Assembly: GCF_015561195.1 (NCBI RefSeq)
Contig: NZ_JADMSU010000008.1
Coordinates: 1 to 64,000, forward strand
Origin: Collinsella aerofaciens
Lineage (GTDB): Bacteria; Actinomycetota; Coriobacteriia; Coriobacteriales; Coriobacteriaceae
Length of the DNA: 64,000 nt
Direction: 5' to 3'
Shown one piece after another: positions 32,135 through 42,005 of the stretch. A program made the position numbers and the translations under genes. The notes under the pieces were generated by a model. The model saw only the letters and a program-made list of their open reading frames with translations. It made no database searches and had not been told where the DNA came from. Positions within the stretch are counted from its first letter, which is position 1. Every line of letters begins with the position of its first letter.

Positions 32135-34588
32135 TTACGAGCGAACCTCGCCGTTTACGCCCTTGCACACCTTGGTGACGATCTTCTGGTGCGCCTTCTC
32201 GACCTCTTCGCTGGTAAGCGTGTGGTCCTCCGAGCGATACGTGAGCGCGAAGGCCATGGACTTCTTGCCCTTGCCGATGCGGACCGGATCGCGGTAGACA
32301 TCGAACAGGCGCACGCCCTCGAGCAGCTTGCCGCCGGCACTCGTAATACGACGCTCAAGATCCTCGCAGGTCACAGTGTTGTCGACCACGATAGCAAGGT
32401 CGTGCTCAACGGCCGGGTACTGCGAGAACTCACGGTAGTTCTCCTGATTGCGGGCGCCCTTGATCAGCTTGTCCAGATCGAGCTCAAAGGCAACGACGAC
32501 CTCATCGATGCCCATAGCCTCGCGCGCCTCGGGGTGAATCTCGCCGACCCAGCCCAGCACGGTTCCGCCGGACAGAACCTCGGCCGCACGACCCGGCTGC
32601 AAGAAAGCGTAGCCCTCGCCCTCGACGGGACGGAAGCGAACCTTCTCGATGCGCAGCTGGGCGAGCAGCTCCTCGACAATGCCCTTGCCAAAGAAGAAGC
32701 GCAGCTTGCGGTACTTCATGTTCCAGGACTGCTCGCTCCACTGGCCCGAGAGCACACCCGCCACGGACTTGGTCTCCTTGGGCAGGCTGGCGTTCTCACG
32801 ACCGTGGAACAGGCTGCCGACCTCGTACAGGTGCACGTTGGGCGTACCGTGCGCCTCGTTGTAGGCCACGGACTGCAGCAGGCCCGGCAGCAGCGAACGA
32901 CGCATCTCGGTCTGCTCGGCCACCAGCGGGTTCATGAGCACCACGGGGCAGCCGCGGCCTTCGGTGGACATGCCAATCTTCTCCAGGTCGCCCGGGGCGG
33001 CAAAGCCAAAGGTCGTGGTCTCGTTGAGGCCACAGGCGCGCAGGATCTCGCCGACCTTGCGGGTGAGCTTCTGCTCGCGCGTCAGGCCGCCGATGTGGTT
33101 CTTGGCAGCCGGAATGGTCGCCGTGACGCGGCCCATGCCCCACAGGCGCAGGACCTCCTCGATCAGGTCGATCTCACGCGGCAGGTCGGGACGGAAGCTC
33201 GGCGGCGTGACCATAAAGTCCTCGCCGTCGCGCTCGACGGTGCAGCCCAGGCGGGTGAGCGAGCGCTCGATAAAGTCGGGCTCGATGTCGGCACCGCAGA
33301 TGGCGTGCACGCGGGCCAGGCGCAGCTTAATGCTGTCGATGGTCTTGGGCGCGGGGAAAACATCGACATAGCCGGGAGCAACCTCGCCGCCGGCGATCTC
33401 TTCGATGAGCGCGCAGGTAACGTTGGCGACATCCACGCAGCCGGTCTCGTCAACCTGGCGCTCAAAGCGAATGGAGGCGTCGGAGATCAGCGACAGATCG
33501 CGGCTGGTGTGCGAGGTGCGACCGGCGTTGAAGCAGGCGCTCTCGACCATCACGTCGACGGTGTCATCCTCGATCTCGGAATCCATGCCGCCCATAACGC
33601 CGGCCAACGCCACGGGGCGCTCGCCGTCGGTGATGAGACCCATGCCGGCGTCGAGCGTGCGTTCCTCGCCGTCGAGCGTCGTGAATTTCTCATCCTGCTG
33701 GGCGGCGCGAACCACCACGCGACGGTGGCCATCGCGCTCGGCAAAGGTGTCCAGGTCAAAGGCGTGCAGCGGCTGACCGGTAAGCATCATCACATAGTTG
33801 GTGATGTCGACGATGTTGTTGTGCGGGCGCACGCCCAGAGCGTTGAGGCGCTTGACCATCCAGTCGGGCGACGGGCCGACCTTCACGTTGCGCACGATGC
33901 GGGCGACATAGCGGTCGCACAGGCCCTCGTCGGCGATCTCGACGGAAAGCTCGTCGTCGGTCGCGCGGCCGGTCTCGGCCTTGATGGCGGGCAGCTCAAC
34001 GTGGAAATCGCGGTCGAAGATGGCGCCGGTCTCGCGGGCCATGCCGATCATGGACAGGCAGTCGGGACGGTTGGGCGTGATCTCGCAGTCGAGCACGGTG
34101 TCGCTCGAGCCCACGTACTCGGCAAACGGCATGCCGCAGGGCGTATCCTCGGGCAGGATCATGATGCCGGAGTGGTCGCCGCCCAGGCCGAGCTCGCGCG
34201 CGGAGCAGTTCATGCCCATGGACACGACGCCGCGCAGTTTGCTCTTCTTGATCTTGACGTCGCCAGGCAGAACTGCGCCGATCATGGCCGTGACGATGTG
34301 GTCGCCGGCCTCGAAGTTCTGCGCGCCGCAAACGATCTGCAGCGGAGCGGGGTTGCCATCGGCGTCGAGGTTCTTGTCGCCCACGTCGACCGAGCACACA
34401 TACATATGGTCGCTATCGGGGTGCGGGGTCTTGGTGAGCACCTTGGCAGTCACCACGTGGTCGAAGGACTCGCCCACGGTGTCGATCGCCTCGACCTCGG
34501 TGCCGGTACGGATATATTCGTCCGAAAGAGTCTTGGGATCCTCCGGAATATCGATCATGGTCTTGAGCCAGTCGTAAGAAACGCGCAT
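32135..34588 (-). CDS. pheT: Phenylalanyl-tRNA synthetase beta subunit
   Basis: Large subunit of the (alpha-beta)2 enzyme that charges tRNA-Phe. The 817-aa length is typical. The N-terminal tRNA-binding OB domain shows TPHPDSDHMYVCSVDVG, the B3/B4 editing domain contains DCEITPNRPDCLSM, and the B5 and catalytic-like domains follow. The C-terminal FDX-ACB anticodon-binding domain includes YPAVEHDLAIVVDNTV. An AAAGGAG site precedes the ATG. It is cotranscribed with pheS, 180 bp upstream, across a nested hairpin element that may adjust the ratio of the two subunits. Confidence 0.97.
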   Translation of the reverse strand: MRVSYDWLKTMIDIPEDPKTLSDEYIRTGTEVEAIDTVGESFDHVVTAKVLTKTPHPDSDHMYVCSVDVGDKNLDADGNPAPLQIVCGAQNFEAGDHIVTAMIGAVLPGDVKIKKSKLRGVVSMGMNCSARELGLGGDHSGIMILPEDTPCGMPFAEYVGSSDTVLDCEITPNRPDCLSMIGMARETGAIFDRDFHVELPAIKAETGRATDDELSVEIADEGLCDRYVARIVRNVKVGPSPDWMVKRLNALGVRPHNNIVDITNYVMMLTGQPLHAFDLDTFAERDGHRRVVVRAAQQDEKFTTLDGEERTLDAGMGLITDGERPVALAGVMGGMDSEIEDDTVDVMVESACFNAGRTSHTSRDLSLISDASIRFERQVDETGCVDVANVTCALIEEIAGGEVAPGYVDVFPAPKTIDSIKLRLARVHAICGADIEPDFIERSLTRLGCTVERDGEDFMVTPPSFRPDLPREIDLIEEVLRLWGMGRVTATIPAAKNHIGGLTREQKLTRKVGEILRACGLNETTTFGFAAPGDLEKIGMSTEGRGCPVVLMNPLVAEQTEMRRSLLPGLLQSVAYNEAHGTPNVHLYEVGSLFHGRENASLPKETKSVAGVLSGQWSEQSWNMKYRKLRFFFGKGIVEELLAQLRIEKVRFRPVEGEGYAFLQPGRAAEVLSGGTVLGWVGEIHPEAREAMGIDEVVVAFELDLDKLIKGARNQENYREFSQYPAVEHDLAIVVDNTVTCEDLERRITSAGGKLLEGVRLFDVYRDPVRIGKGKKSMAFALTYRSEDHTLTSEEVEKAHQKIVTKVCKGVNGEVRS

Positions 34589-34659
34589 CTAACTGGTCTC
34601 CTTTCATCTGTAACGCCTGCATTAAACAGACGGAAAACTCCAGCTACGGAGACGGGTTT

Positions 34660-34746
34660 CCGAGGTGCCGCAGATTGCCTTGAAAGAGGAGGGCCGCGTA
34701 CTTAGGTACGCAACCGACGATTGAAAGGCAAGGTGCGGTGGCTCGG
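34660..34746. repeat. Modular nested hairpin E1 in the pheS-pheT gap
   Basis: Stems CCGAG/CTCGG, CCGCA/TGCGG and TTGCCTT/AAGGCAA enclose a core with GCGTAC-TTAG-GTACGC. The core is almost identical to that of the element at 60513-60629, whereas the arms are unrelated. Confidence 0.85.
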
Positions 34747-34768
34747 GAAGCCGCCGGGACAGGTCAAC

Positions 34769-35845
34769 TTAAAATTGGTTCAAGAAGCGCATATCGCCTG
34801 TCATGAGCGTTCTGAGGTCGGGCAGGTCGTAGCGCAGGGCCGCGACGCGCTCGGCGCCAATACCAAAGGCGAAGCCGGTGTACTTCTCGGGATCAATGCC
34901 GCAGTTGATGAGCACGTTGGGGTCGACCATGCCGCAGCCCAGGATCTCGATCCAGCCGCTGTGCTTGCAGAAGTTGCAGCCCTTGCCGCCGCACACGTGG
35001 CAGCTCACGTCCACCTCGCAGCTGGGCTCGGTGAAGGGGAAGAAGTGCGGGCGGTAGCGCGTCTTGCGGTCCTCGCCAAACATGCACTTAACAAAGTAGT
35101 CGAGCGTGCCCTTAAGGTCGCCAAAGGTGATGCCCTCGTCGACGACCAGGCCCTCGATCTGGTTGAACTGCGGCAGGTGGCAGGCGTCGGCCGTGTCGGG
35201 GCGGTAGACGGTGCCCGGGCAGATCATGTAGATGGGCGGCTTTTGCGACTCCATGGTGTGGATCTGCACGCCCGAGGTCTGGGTGCGCAGCAGCACGTCG
35301 GACTCGCCGTGGGCGTGGGCCTCGGGGTGCGCGACGCTACCGGGGTTGTTGTCAACCACGTAGAACGTGTCGCGGGCCGAGCGGCTCGGGTGATCCATGG
35401 GGGCGTTGAGCGCGGTGAAGTTGTAGTAGGAGGTGTCGACCATGGGGCCGGACTCGACGGTATAGCCGATGCCGCAGAAGATGTCCTCGGCCTCCTCGAT
35501 GATCTGCTTGATCAGGTGCTGGTGACCGATCTGCGGACGGACGCCCGGCAGCGTGATGTCGACGGCGTCGTGCTCCAGTGCGCGCTTGAGGGCGGCGGCC
35601 TTCATCTCGGTGTTGCGCTCGTCGAGCATGCCCTCGATCAGCTGGCGCATCTCGTTGGCGCGTTTGCCCATAACGGGGCGATCCTCGGGGGCGAGCTTGC
35701 CCATCATGCGCATCAGGCCGGTGATGCGGCCCTTGCGGCCGAGCAGCTCAACGCGCGCAGCCTCGAGCTTGGCGGCGTCGTCGGCGCCTGCGACGAGCTC
35801 CTTGGCCTCTTCCTCGAGTTTGACCAGATCATCAATCAGACTCAT
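34769..35845 (-). CDS. pheS: Phenylalanyl-tRNA synthetase alpha subunit
   Basis: Catalytic class II subunit, 358 aa. An N-terminal coiled coil (MSLIDDLVKLEEEAKE to residue about 85) is followed by the catalytic core with HPSRSARDTFYV (motif 1 region), TVYRPDTADACHLPQFNQIEG and the motif 3 segment GFAFGIGAERVAALRYDLPD. Two CxxC-type pairs (CHVCGGKGCNFC) add a zinc knuckle seen in some Gram-positive PheS. The start at 35845 follows GAAAGGGAAG; the longer frame extends into the T-box leader and is not translated. It is controlled by the T-box upstream. Confidence 0.97.
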   Translation of the reverse strand: MSLIDDLVKLEEEAKELVAGADDAAKLEAARVELLGRKGRITGLMRMMGKLAPEDRPVMGKRANEMRQLIEGMLDERNTEMKAAALKRALEHDAVDITLPGVRPQIGHQHLIKQIIEEAEDIFCGIGYTVESGPMVDTSYYNFTALNAPMDHPSRSARDTFYVVDNNPGSVAHPEAHAHGESDVLLRTQTSGVQIHTMESQKPPIYMICPGTVYRPDTADACHLPQFNQIEGLVVDEGITFGDLKGTLDYFVKCMFGEDRKTRYRPHFFPFTEPSCEVDVSCHVCGGKGCNFCKHSGWIEILGCGMVDPNVLINCGIDPEKYTGFAFGIGAERVAALRYDLPDLRTLMTGDMRFLNQF

Positions 35846-35931
35846 GTCTTCCCTTTCGTCTCTCGCGCATTCGCTTGCCGGGGCGACCGATGCCACTTGG
35901 CGCTGCGAAAACGCGGCCCGGTTCGGTAACA

Positions 35932-36225
35932 AAAAACCGTCCTCGGGCATGTGCATTGCCCAAGGACGGTTGAATTCCGCGGTACCACCTTGTTTGACCC
36001 GGCGGATGTCTGGCCCGCCGCGCCCACTCTGCGCCCCTTATCGCGAGGCTCACGGCTTCCCTACTGGGGCTTCGCCGCCGCTGGCCGCGCGCCCGTTGAG
36101 GTTGCTGCTCGGGAGTGAACGCTTGGCCCTTGCCGCCGCAGGAAGGCTTGCAGCCCATGACCTTCCCTCTCTTGCCGGCGACGCGGCGGGCAAAACCCTC
36201 TCCGTCAACGCATTGGGCTATAGGA
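35932..36225 (-). promoter_or_regulatory. T-box riboswitch controlling pheS-pheT
   Basis: The minus strand carries the invariant T-box core AAGGTGGTACCGCGGAATT (35974-35992), directly followed by a strong terminator, AACCGTCC...GGACGGTT plus T6 (35936-35972). Upstream are an AGAGAGGG stem I motif and a candidate specifier TTC (complement of 36117-36119, in GCGTTCACTCC) matching Phe. Uncharged tRNA-Phe would stabilise the antiterminator and raise pheST expression. The exact 5' end is approximate. The leader fills most of the gene-free stretch 35846-36348; the M32 promoter must lie in its last 100 bases. Confidence 0.92.
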
Positions 36226-36348
36226 TAACACATTCTGCGAGCATATCGCCGCGTTCCGTTTTGTTCGCGCTGGGTACAAGGCAGGTAGCTGTGCAAACTG
36301 GCCGCGCGCCCACCCGTGGCGCTCGACCTGCGAGATCAAGGATATGGT

Positions 36349-37923
36349 ATGGGAAAGAGTAAAGATAAGAAGGCCAAGCCCGCAGCGGACAAGATGCCCA
36401 AGAGCATGAAGGTCGATAAGGCCGTCAAGAAGTTCCGCAAGCTCGAGGGCAAACTGTGGACCCGCGAGTACCTGCTCAAGATTGCCGAGTTTGACGGCGC
36501 GACCATTGCTCCCGCCAACGGCGCCGCAGCGCGCGCCGACGCCATGGGCACCCTTGCCGGCGAGCATCACGAGCTTCTGACCAGCAAAAAGTCTATCGAA
36601 CTTGTGCGCTCGCTGGCACGCGAGACGGTCGCGGGCGGCAAGATCGACGACCCGCAGCTGCTCGACGAGATCCGCGTGCTCGGCCGCGACCAGCGCGAGG
36701 CGAGCGTCATCCCCACCGAGGAGGCCGAGGCCTGGACCAGGCTCACCTGCGAGGCGGACGCCGTGTGGCACAAGGCCAAGGCAGCCAACGACTGGGCGAG
36801 CTTTGAGACCTATGTGGATAGAATCGTCGCCCAACTTAAGCATCAGGCCGAGCTCATGGACCCCAAGCGCGATCCATACGACGTTTGGCTCGACCAGTAC
36901 GAGCGCGGCCTTTCCGCCAAGAGCTTCGATGCGTTTTGCGATGAGGTCAAGGCCACGGTCGTGCCGCTCGTGCACGCCATCGGCGAGCGCGGCCAGCAGC
37001 CGGCTGCCGACTTTTTGCACGCCCACGTGCCCGAGGCCGCCCAGCGCGCCATGAGCTTCGACCTTATGAAGCTTGTCGGCCTGGACCTGGACGACACCAC
37101 GCTTGCCTTTACCGAGCATCCGTTTAGCGAGGGCTTTGCCGTGGGTGATGCGCGCATCGCGACGCACATCTACGAGGACGATTGCATCTCCAACGTTTAC
37201 AGCATCATCCACGAGGCGGGACACGCCATGTACGAGCTGGGCGTCAATCCCGCCTATGCGCGCACGTGCTTGGAGGGCGGCACCTCCATGGGCATCCACG
37301 AGAGCCAGAGCCGCTTTTTCGAGAACACCGTGGGTCGCAGCCGCGCCTTTATGGGCCCGCTGCTCGAGGTGCTGCGTCGTCACGCACCCGAGGTCTACGG
37401 CGACGTCGACGAAGACACGCTCTACCGCGCCGTGAACATCGCGCAGCCGTCGTTGATCCGCACCGAGGCCGACGAGCTCACCTATCCGCTGCATATTATG
37501 GTGCGCTACCAGATCGAGCGCATGCTGTTTGCCGGCGAGGCTACGGCCAAGGACATCCCCGCGCTTTGGAATCGCTTTATGGACGAGTACCTGGGCATTC
37601 CCGTTCCCGACGACACGCACGGCTGCCTGCAGGATACGCATTGGAGCGGCGGATCGTTTGGCTACTTCCCCACGTATGCGCTGGGTAGCGCCTACGATGC
37701 CATGTTTGTGCCGGCCATGTGCCGCGACGGTGTCGACCTCAATGGCGCCTGTGCGAGCGGCGACCTAGCACCCGTCCGCACCTGGCTGGGCGAGCACATT
37801 TGGCAGTGGGGCCGCGCCAAAGACGCGCCGGAGCTCATCAAGGGTGCCTGCGGCATGGACTTTGACGCCCGCTACTACTGCAGCTACCTGCAGGACAAGT
37901 TCACCACGCTGTACGAGTTGTAA
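36349..37923 (+). CDS. M32-family metallocarboxypeptidase (Taq carboxypeptidase-like)
   Basis: Zinc carboxypeptidase that removes C-terminal residues from peptides in the cytoplasm. The 524-aa all-helical protein has the zinc motif IIHEAGHAMYELG (HExxH) and the family signatures GTSMGIHESQSRFFEN and ADELTYPLHIMVRYQIE, with a C-terminal GCLQDTHWSGGSFGYFPTY block. The N-terminus carries a short lysine-rich extension (MGKSKDKKAKPAADK). The start at 36349 follows AAGGA; it is divergent from the pheST T-box. It is monocistronic and ends at the nested hairpin E2 shared with glmM. Confidence 0.94.
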   Translation: MGKSKDKKAKPAADKMPKSMKVDKAVKKFRKLEGKLWTREYLLKIAEFDGATIAPANGAAARADAMGTLAGEHHELLTSKKSIELVRSLARETVAGGKIDDPQLLDEIRVLGRDQREASVIPTEEAEAWTRLTCEADAVWHKAKAANDWASFETYVDRIVAQLKHQAELMDPKRDPYDVWLDQYERGLSAKSFDAFCDEVKATVVPLVHAIGERGQQPAADFLHAHVPEAAQRAMSFDLMKLVGLDLDDTTLAFTEHPFSEGFAVGDARIATHIYEDDCISNVYSIIHEAGHAMYELGVNPAYARTCLEGGTSMGIHESQSRFFENTVGRSRAFMGPLLEVLRRHAPEVYGDVDEDTLYRAVNIAQPSLIRTEADELTYPLHIMVRYQIERMLFAGEATAKDIPALWNRFMDEYLGIPVPDDTHGCLQDTHWSGGSFGYFPTYALGSAYDAMFVPAMCRDGVDLNGACASGDLAPVRTWLGEHIWQWGRAKDAPELIKGACGMDFDARYYCSYLQDKFTTLYEL

Positions 37924-37981
37924 GGATTGACCAGCACGCCATCGCCAACGCCAACCATGTTGACGCCAATGTCTTGGCAAC

Positions 37982-38097
37982 GTCAGCGAAAACGACCCAA
38001 AGCGAGCAAGGTGACGTGAAATGAAAGGGCGCTGACCTTCTGGTCGCGCCCTTGAAATTGAACGTCAGATTGCCGCTTAGGGGCGTTTGCAGCGTCG
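37982..38097. repeat. Modular nested hairpin E2 between convergent genes
   Basis: The arms are almost those of the element at 60513-60629: left GAGCAAGGTGACGTGAAA, right TTGAACGTCAGATTGCCG then CTTAGGGGCGTTT. The core differs: GAAAGGGCGC-TGACC-TTCT-GGTC-GCGCCCTT. It probably terminates both the M32 gene and glmM. Confidence 0.85.
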
Positions 38098-38128
38098 AGT
38101 AGTTACGCGGTTTGGTAAAACCGCGTAA

Positions 38129-39460
38129 CTACAGAGCCTCGAGTGCGTTGGCGATGCGCTTCATAGCGGCATCGGCGGATGCTTGGTCGGGCGCCTCGGC
38201 CAGCACGCGGATAACCGACTCGGTTCCGCTCTTGCGCACGAGCACGCGGCCCTCGCCTGCCAGCGCAGCCTCGGCCTCGGCGATGGCGTTCTGCACGCCC
38301 ATGTTCTCGAGCGCGGCGTCCTTGTCCGCCACGCGCACGGCCACCTGCGCCTGCGGTAGCAGCTTGCACGGAGCCGTGAGCTGCGAGAGCGTCTCGCGCT
38401 CGGCGCGGATCACTTCCATCACGCGCAGCGAGGTCATAATGCCGTCGCCCGTGCGCTCGATATCGCCAAAGATCGTATGGCCCGTCTGCTCGCCGCCCAG
38501 GCTGTAACCGCCCTCGCGCATCTTGGCATACACGTGACGGTCGCCCACACCGCTGGTCACGGCGCTTAGGCCGGCAAGTTCCAACGACTTGATCAGGCCA
38601 AAGTTGCTGGCAATCGTCGGAACCACGGTACCGCCCGAAAGGCGACCGTGCTTGTTCAGGTACACGCCGCACACGTACAGGATCTGGTCGCCATCGACCA
38701 CGCGGCCGCGCTCGTCCACGGCCAGGCAGCGGTCGGCATCGCCGTCGTAGGCAAAGCCCACGTCCAGGCCCTGCTCCACCACGTGGCGCTGCAGACGCTC
38801 CATATGCGTGGAGCCGCAGTCGACGTTGATGTTAAAACCATCAGGCGCGGCGTTGATCACGCGCACGTCGGCGCCCAGCGCGTCGAACACCGGCTTGGCC
38901 ACCGAGGACGCCGAGCCGTTGGCGCAGTCGATGCCGATCTTGACGCCCTGCAGCGAAAAGTTCGCGCTGGCGATGAGCGAGGCAATATAGCGGTTGCGGC
39001 CCTGCATGTAGTCCACCGTGGCGCCGATGTGGTTGCCCGTGGCCAGCGGCACCTCGCTCTTGCCATCGACGTAGTCCTCGATGAGCTCCAGTACGTCCTC
39101 GTCCATCTTAAAACCGTCGCTATTGACGAGCTTAATGCCGTTATCGCAAAACGGGTTGTGGCTCGCGCTGATCATGATGCCGCAATCGAAGCAGCCTTCC
39201 ACGGTCTGATGTGCTACGCCCGGCGTGGGGATCACGTGCAGCATATAGGCGTCCGCACCGCTCGCGACCAGGCCACTCACCAGCGCCGCCTCGAACATAT
39301 AACTCGAGCGACGCGTGTCCTTACCCACGATGACGCGCGCCTTGCGCTCGCGGTTGGCGCCGTAATACCAGCCCACAAAACGGCCAATCTTATAAGCGTG
39401 CTCTACCGTCAGCCCAACGTTGGCCTCACCGCGAAAGCCGTCGGTGCCAAAGTACTTCAT
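38129..39460 (-). CDS. glmM: Phosphoglucosamine mutase
   Basis: Interconverts glucosamine-6-phosphate and glucosamine-1-phosphate on the way to UDP-GlcNAc for peptidoglycan. The 443-aa protein has the phosphohexomutase N-terminus KYFGTDGFRGEANVGLT, the phosphoserine loop GIMISASHNPFCDNGIK, the metal loop AYDGDADRCLAVDE, the sugar-binding GGEQTGH, and the C-terminal phosphate-binding VRKSGTESVIRVLAE. The order and spacing match bacterial GlmM. It is followed downstream by a bidirectional hairpin and is probably separate from the DUF4012 gene upstream. Confidence 0.96.
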   Translation of the reverse strand: MKYFGTDGFRGEANVGLTVEHAYKIGRFVGWYYGANRERKARVIVGKDTRRSSYMFEAALVSGLVASGADAYMLHVIPTPGVAHQTVEGCFDCGIMISASHNPFCDNGIKLVNSDGFKMDEDVLELIEDYVDGKSEVPLATGNHIGATVDYMQGRNRYIASLIASANFSLQGVKIGIDCANGSASSVAKPVFDALGADVRVINAAPDGFNINVDCGSTHMERLQRHVVEQGLDVGFAYDGDADRCLAVDERGRVVDGDQILYVCGVYLNKHGRLSGGTVVPTIASNFGLIKSLELAGLSAVTSGVGDRHVYAKMREGGYSLGGEQTGHTIFGDIERTGDGIMTSLRVMEVIRAERETLSQLTAPCKLLPQAQVAVRVADKDAALENMGVQNAIAEAEAALAGEGRVLVRKSGTESVIRVLAEAPDQASADAAMKRIANALEAL

Positions 39461-39473
39461 GCGCTCTCCTTAC

Positions 39474-39507
39474 AAAATAGGGGCGAACAGATTGCCTGTC
39501 CGCCCCA
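39474..39507 (-). terminator. Terminator after the DUF4012 gene
   Basis: Minus-strand GGGGCGgACA...TGTtCGCCCC hairpin followed by TATTTTG, between the DUF4012 stop and the glmM start. Confidence 0.75.
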
Positions 39508-39543
39508 AAATGGTACTCGATTATCTGCGCTACCAGAAAAACC

Positions 39544-41856
39544 CTACGCCGACGCGCTGTCGCGAGCCGCCTGGCATGTAGGAGTCTGACGCAGCGTAAG
39601 CGGCTTGTCCCCCGCCTCGGCCGACGTGGTCAGCGTATACGTGATCGTCGTCGTCTCGCCAGCATGCAGGTCAACGGTTCCCGAATAGCAGGGAACTCCG
39701 TGCCAAGTGGCAGCGAACAGTCCAAACTGAGTCCCCTCAACGGTTAGATCGGTAATGCTGCCGCCTGTCGGCGCAAACAGCGATACATACAAGCGCTCAT
39801 CGTCACGCGAGGTCCCAGGCGCACTGGCCGCTACGTAGTCGGGCAGCTTACCTGCCTCCTCCTGCGTCATGATGTTCGTCAGGGTAACGGTGATGCGATA
39901 CGAGCAAGCGCCGTCGCCGTTCTTCACGCCCTGACCAATCTGCGTATCGGCGTTCAGATACCAGTCGAGCTTGGAGAAGCTCAGGTTGTTAAAGTAGACA
40001 CCAGCAACGGGATCTTCACTCGGGTCATCCGGATCGGGCAGCGAGGCGTCGATGTTCATCTCCTTGATAGCGTTCTGCTCGTCATCGTTTTTCATCCACG
40101 CGATCAGGCGGCCCTCTTCGGCACCGCGCTCAACGGCGCTGACAAGGTTCGCAACATCGACGTCGCCGATACCGCCAAGGATCTTGTCGAAGGCAGCGCT
40201 GGCGACGGATGCAAAGATGCCGTCCGACTCCTCGACCGGATAGTTCCAGTACACATCATGCATAAGCACCTTCGCCGCGTTAGTGCCGTCAACGACTGTA
40301 CCGTCGGGCAGTGAAACATTACCCACGAGGCCCAACAGATACTGCAGGAATACCGGATCGATACCAATGACGCCATCGACGTCCTGACCATATTCAGACT
40401 TCCACAGCGCGGCAACACGCTGCGAATTACGGGGCCAGTCGGGCGAATAGGTGTTGCCCGAGATGTATAGGTTGCTGTGGTCACCAAACAGCGTCTCATC
40501 TTCTTCGTCGACGCTCTCAACCGCCCCGTCTTTGCTGCGCGCAATGCAGGGAACAAACTCGCCAATCGACATCTGGCCGTCGGTGACCGAAATCAGGCCC
40601 TGCGAACCGCCAAAGCCGCCGCAAGCACGAATCTCGACGTTGTTCATGGCGTACACAAGGTAGTTACGCGTCTGGCCGTTGGCGCCGAGCATCTGGGGAA
40701 GGACGGGGGCGACCTTCTCCGCCGCGTCAACCGCGCCGTTGAGGGTAGCAAAGCCGTCCTTGGCCTTATCGACCAGCTCGGTCACCTGGGAAATATGAGT
40801 ATCGCCAATACCTTGGATCTTCTCGTTGGCGCTCTTGAACACCTTGGAGCTATCGGAGAGCGAATCGGCGACCGCCTGCAGCGCGGACACGTTAATCATG
40901 CCGTCCTGGAACAGCTTGCCGGGCGTGGCCTGCGAAAGGTTATCGGCCATGGGAACCAGCGCATTGCTCGAGACATCGGACAGGGCGTCGATCATGGTGC
41001 GGGCCGCATTGATGTCGCTGCCATACACCGGGATAAACGAAGCCGCCGTCCACAGCGGGCTCGAGGTCTCCGCCTTCATGCTGTCGCAGAGCTCATCAAT
41101 CTTCTTCGCGTCGTCAGGCAGCGTCGAAAAATCGCCCGACGTGACCTTGTCCTTAAGGCCACCGACGATCTCGACGGCCTCCTTCGCTTCGCTCTTTACG
41201 GTCTTTGCCGAGTTAAGCAGCATAAAGCCGCTTGCGCCAAGCACAACGAGAAGCACCGCGACTACAGCGGCAATAATGGCGCCAGTGTGACGTTTTTTGC
41301 GCTCGCCCTTGCGATGGCGATGACGGACCAGGCCGTCAGAGGTCGAACTCGACGAAGTGTCGCTACCGTAGTTCAAGCCAAAATCGTAATAATCTTCCTT
41401 GGAACCCGAGCCCGCAAACTCGGCACCGCTATCATCCAGGCGGGCGAACGTGCCAGTCTCGGAGGCGCCGGTGTAAATCGTGCCAAGGTTACCCGTAAGC
41501 CCCGCGCCACCGGCAGAGGGAGTATTGTTGGCGGCCTTGCCGGCATTAACGTTGCTGGCGGCATTCGCGGCGTTGGTAGCACCTGCGTTGTTCGCGGGTA
41601 CCGAAGGAGCCCCACTCGGCTGCGACGTGGAGGTTGCACCGCCCGCAAAGACATTCCCTCTTGCACGGCCGGTCTTTTTTGCCTTTTGTGACTGCTCGTA
41701 CAGAGCGGTAAACATCGCCGTCTCGCCCGGGGACACGCGCTTACCGGAACCGCCCTGTCCAGCGCCGCCCGGCGTGCCGGCCTTACCAGCCCCGTTCGGA
41801 CGCGGCGGAACTGCAGGACGGCCGCTATCGCTGCCCTTAAAGTGATTACCAGCCAT
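39544..41856 (-). CDS. DUF4012 envelope protein, 770 aa
   Basis: Large membrane-anchored protein. Residues 1-190 are a low-complexity cytoplasmic region rich in Gly, Ala, Ser, Thr and Asn, ending in a basic patch (VRHRHRKGERKKRH). One membrane helix follows (about residues 191-218, AIIAAVVAVLLVVLGASGFML), then a roughly 550-residue outside domain with the DUF4012 signature (YLVYAMNNVEIRACGGFGGS, then YSPDWPRNSQRVAALWKSEY and GVIGIDP). DUF4012 proteins are widespread in Actinobacteria and linked by context to cell-surface polysaccharide loci; the activity is unknown. The start at 41856 follows GAGGA. Confidence 0.88.
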   Translation of the reverse strand: MAGNHFKGSDSGRPAVPPRPNGAGKAGTPGGAGQGGSGKRVSPGETAMFTALYEQSQKAKKTGRARGNVFAGGATSTSQPSGAPSVPANNAGATNAANAASNVNAGKAANNTPSAGGAGLTGNLGTIYTGASETGTFARLDDSGAEFAGSGSKEDYYDFGLNYGSDTSSSSTSDGLVRHRHRKGERKKRHTGAIIAAVVAVLLVVLGASGFMLLNSAKTVKSEAKEAVEIVGGLKDKVTSGDFSTLPDDAKKIDELCDSMKAETSSPLWTAASFIPVYGSDINAARTMIDALSDVSSNALVPMADNLSQATPGKLFQDGMINVSALQAVADSLSDSSKVFKSANEKIQGIGDTHISQVTELVDKAKDGFATLNGAVDAAEKVAPVLPQMLGANGQTRNYLVYAMNNVEIRACGGFGGSQGLISVTDGQMSIGEFVPCIARSKDGAVESVDEEDETLFGDHSNLYISGNTYSPDWPRNSQRVAALWKSEYGQDVDGVIGIDPVFLQYLLGLVGNVSLPDGTVVDGTNAAKVLMHDVYWNYPVEESDGIFASVASAAFDKILGGIGDVDVANLVSAVERGAEEGRLIAWMKNDDEQNAIKEMNIDASLPDPDDPSEDPVAGVYFNNLSFSKLDWYLNADTQIGQGVKNGDGACSYRITVTLTNIMTQEEAGKLPDYVAASAPGTSRDDERLYVSLFAPTGGSITDLTVEGTQFGLFAATWHGVPCYSGTVDLHAGETTTITYTLTTSAEAGDKPLTLRQTPTCQAARDSASA

Positions 41857-42005
41857 AAAGAAATCCTCGCAATTGAGTCGCAATGAAAAAGTCCATAACG
41901 TTACTAGTTTATGGCATTTTGGACATCGACAGCTAAACTCCAGACACGGACATCAATTGGCGAAAATGCGGCACAACACCTTTTCTGTCTTGGCGGCGGC
42001 GCCAG

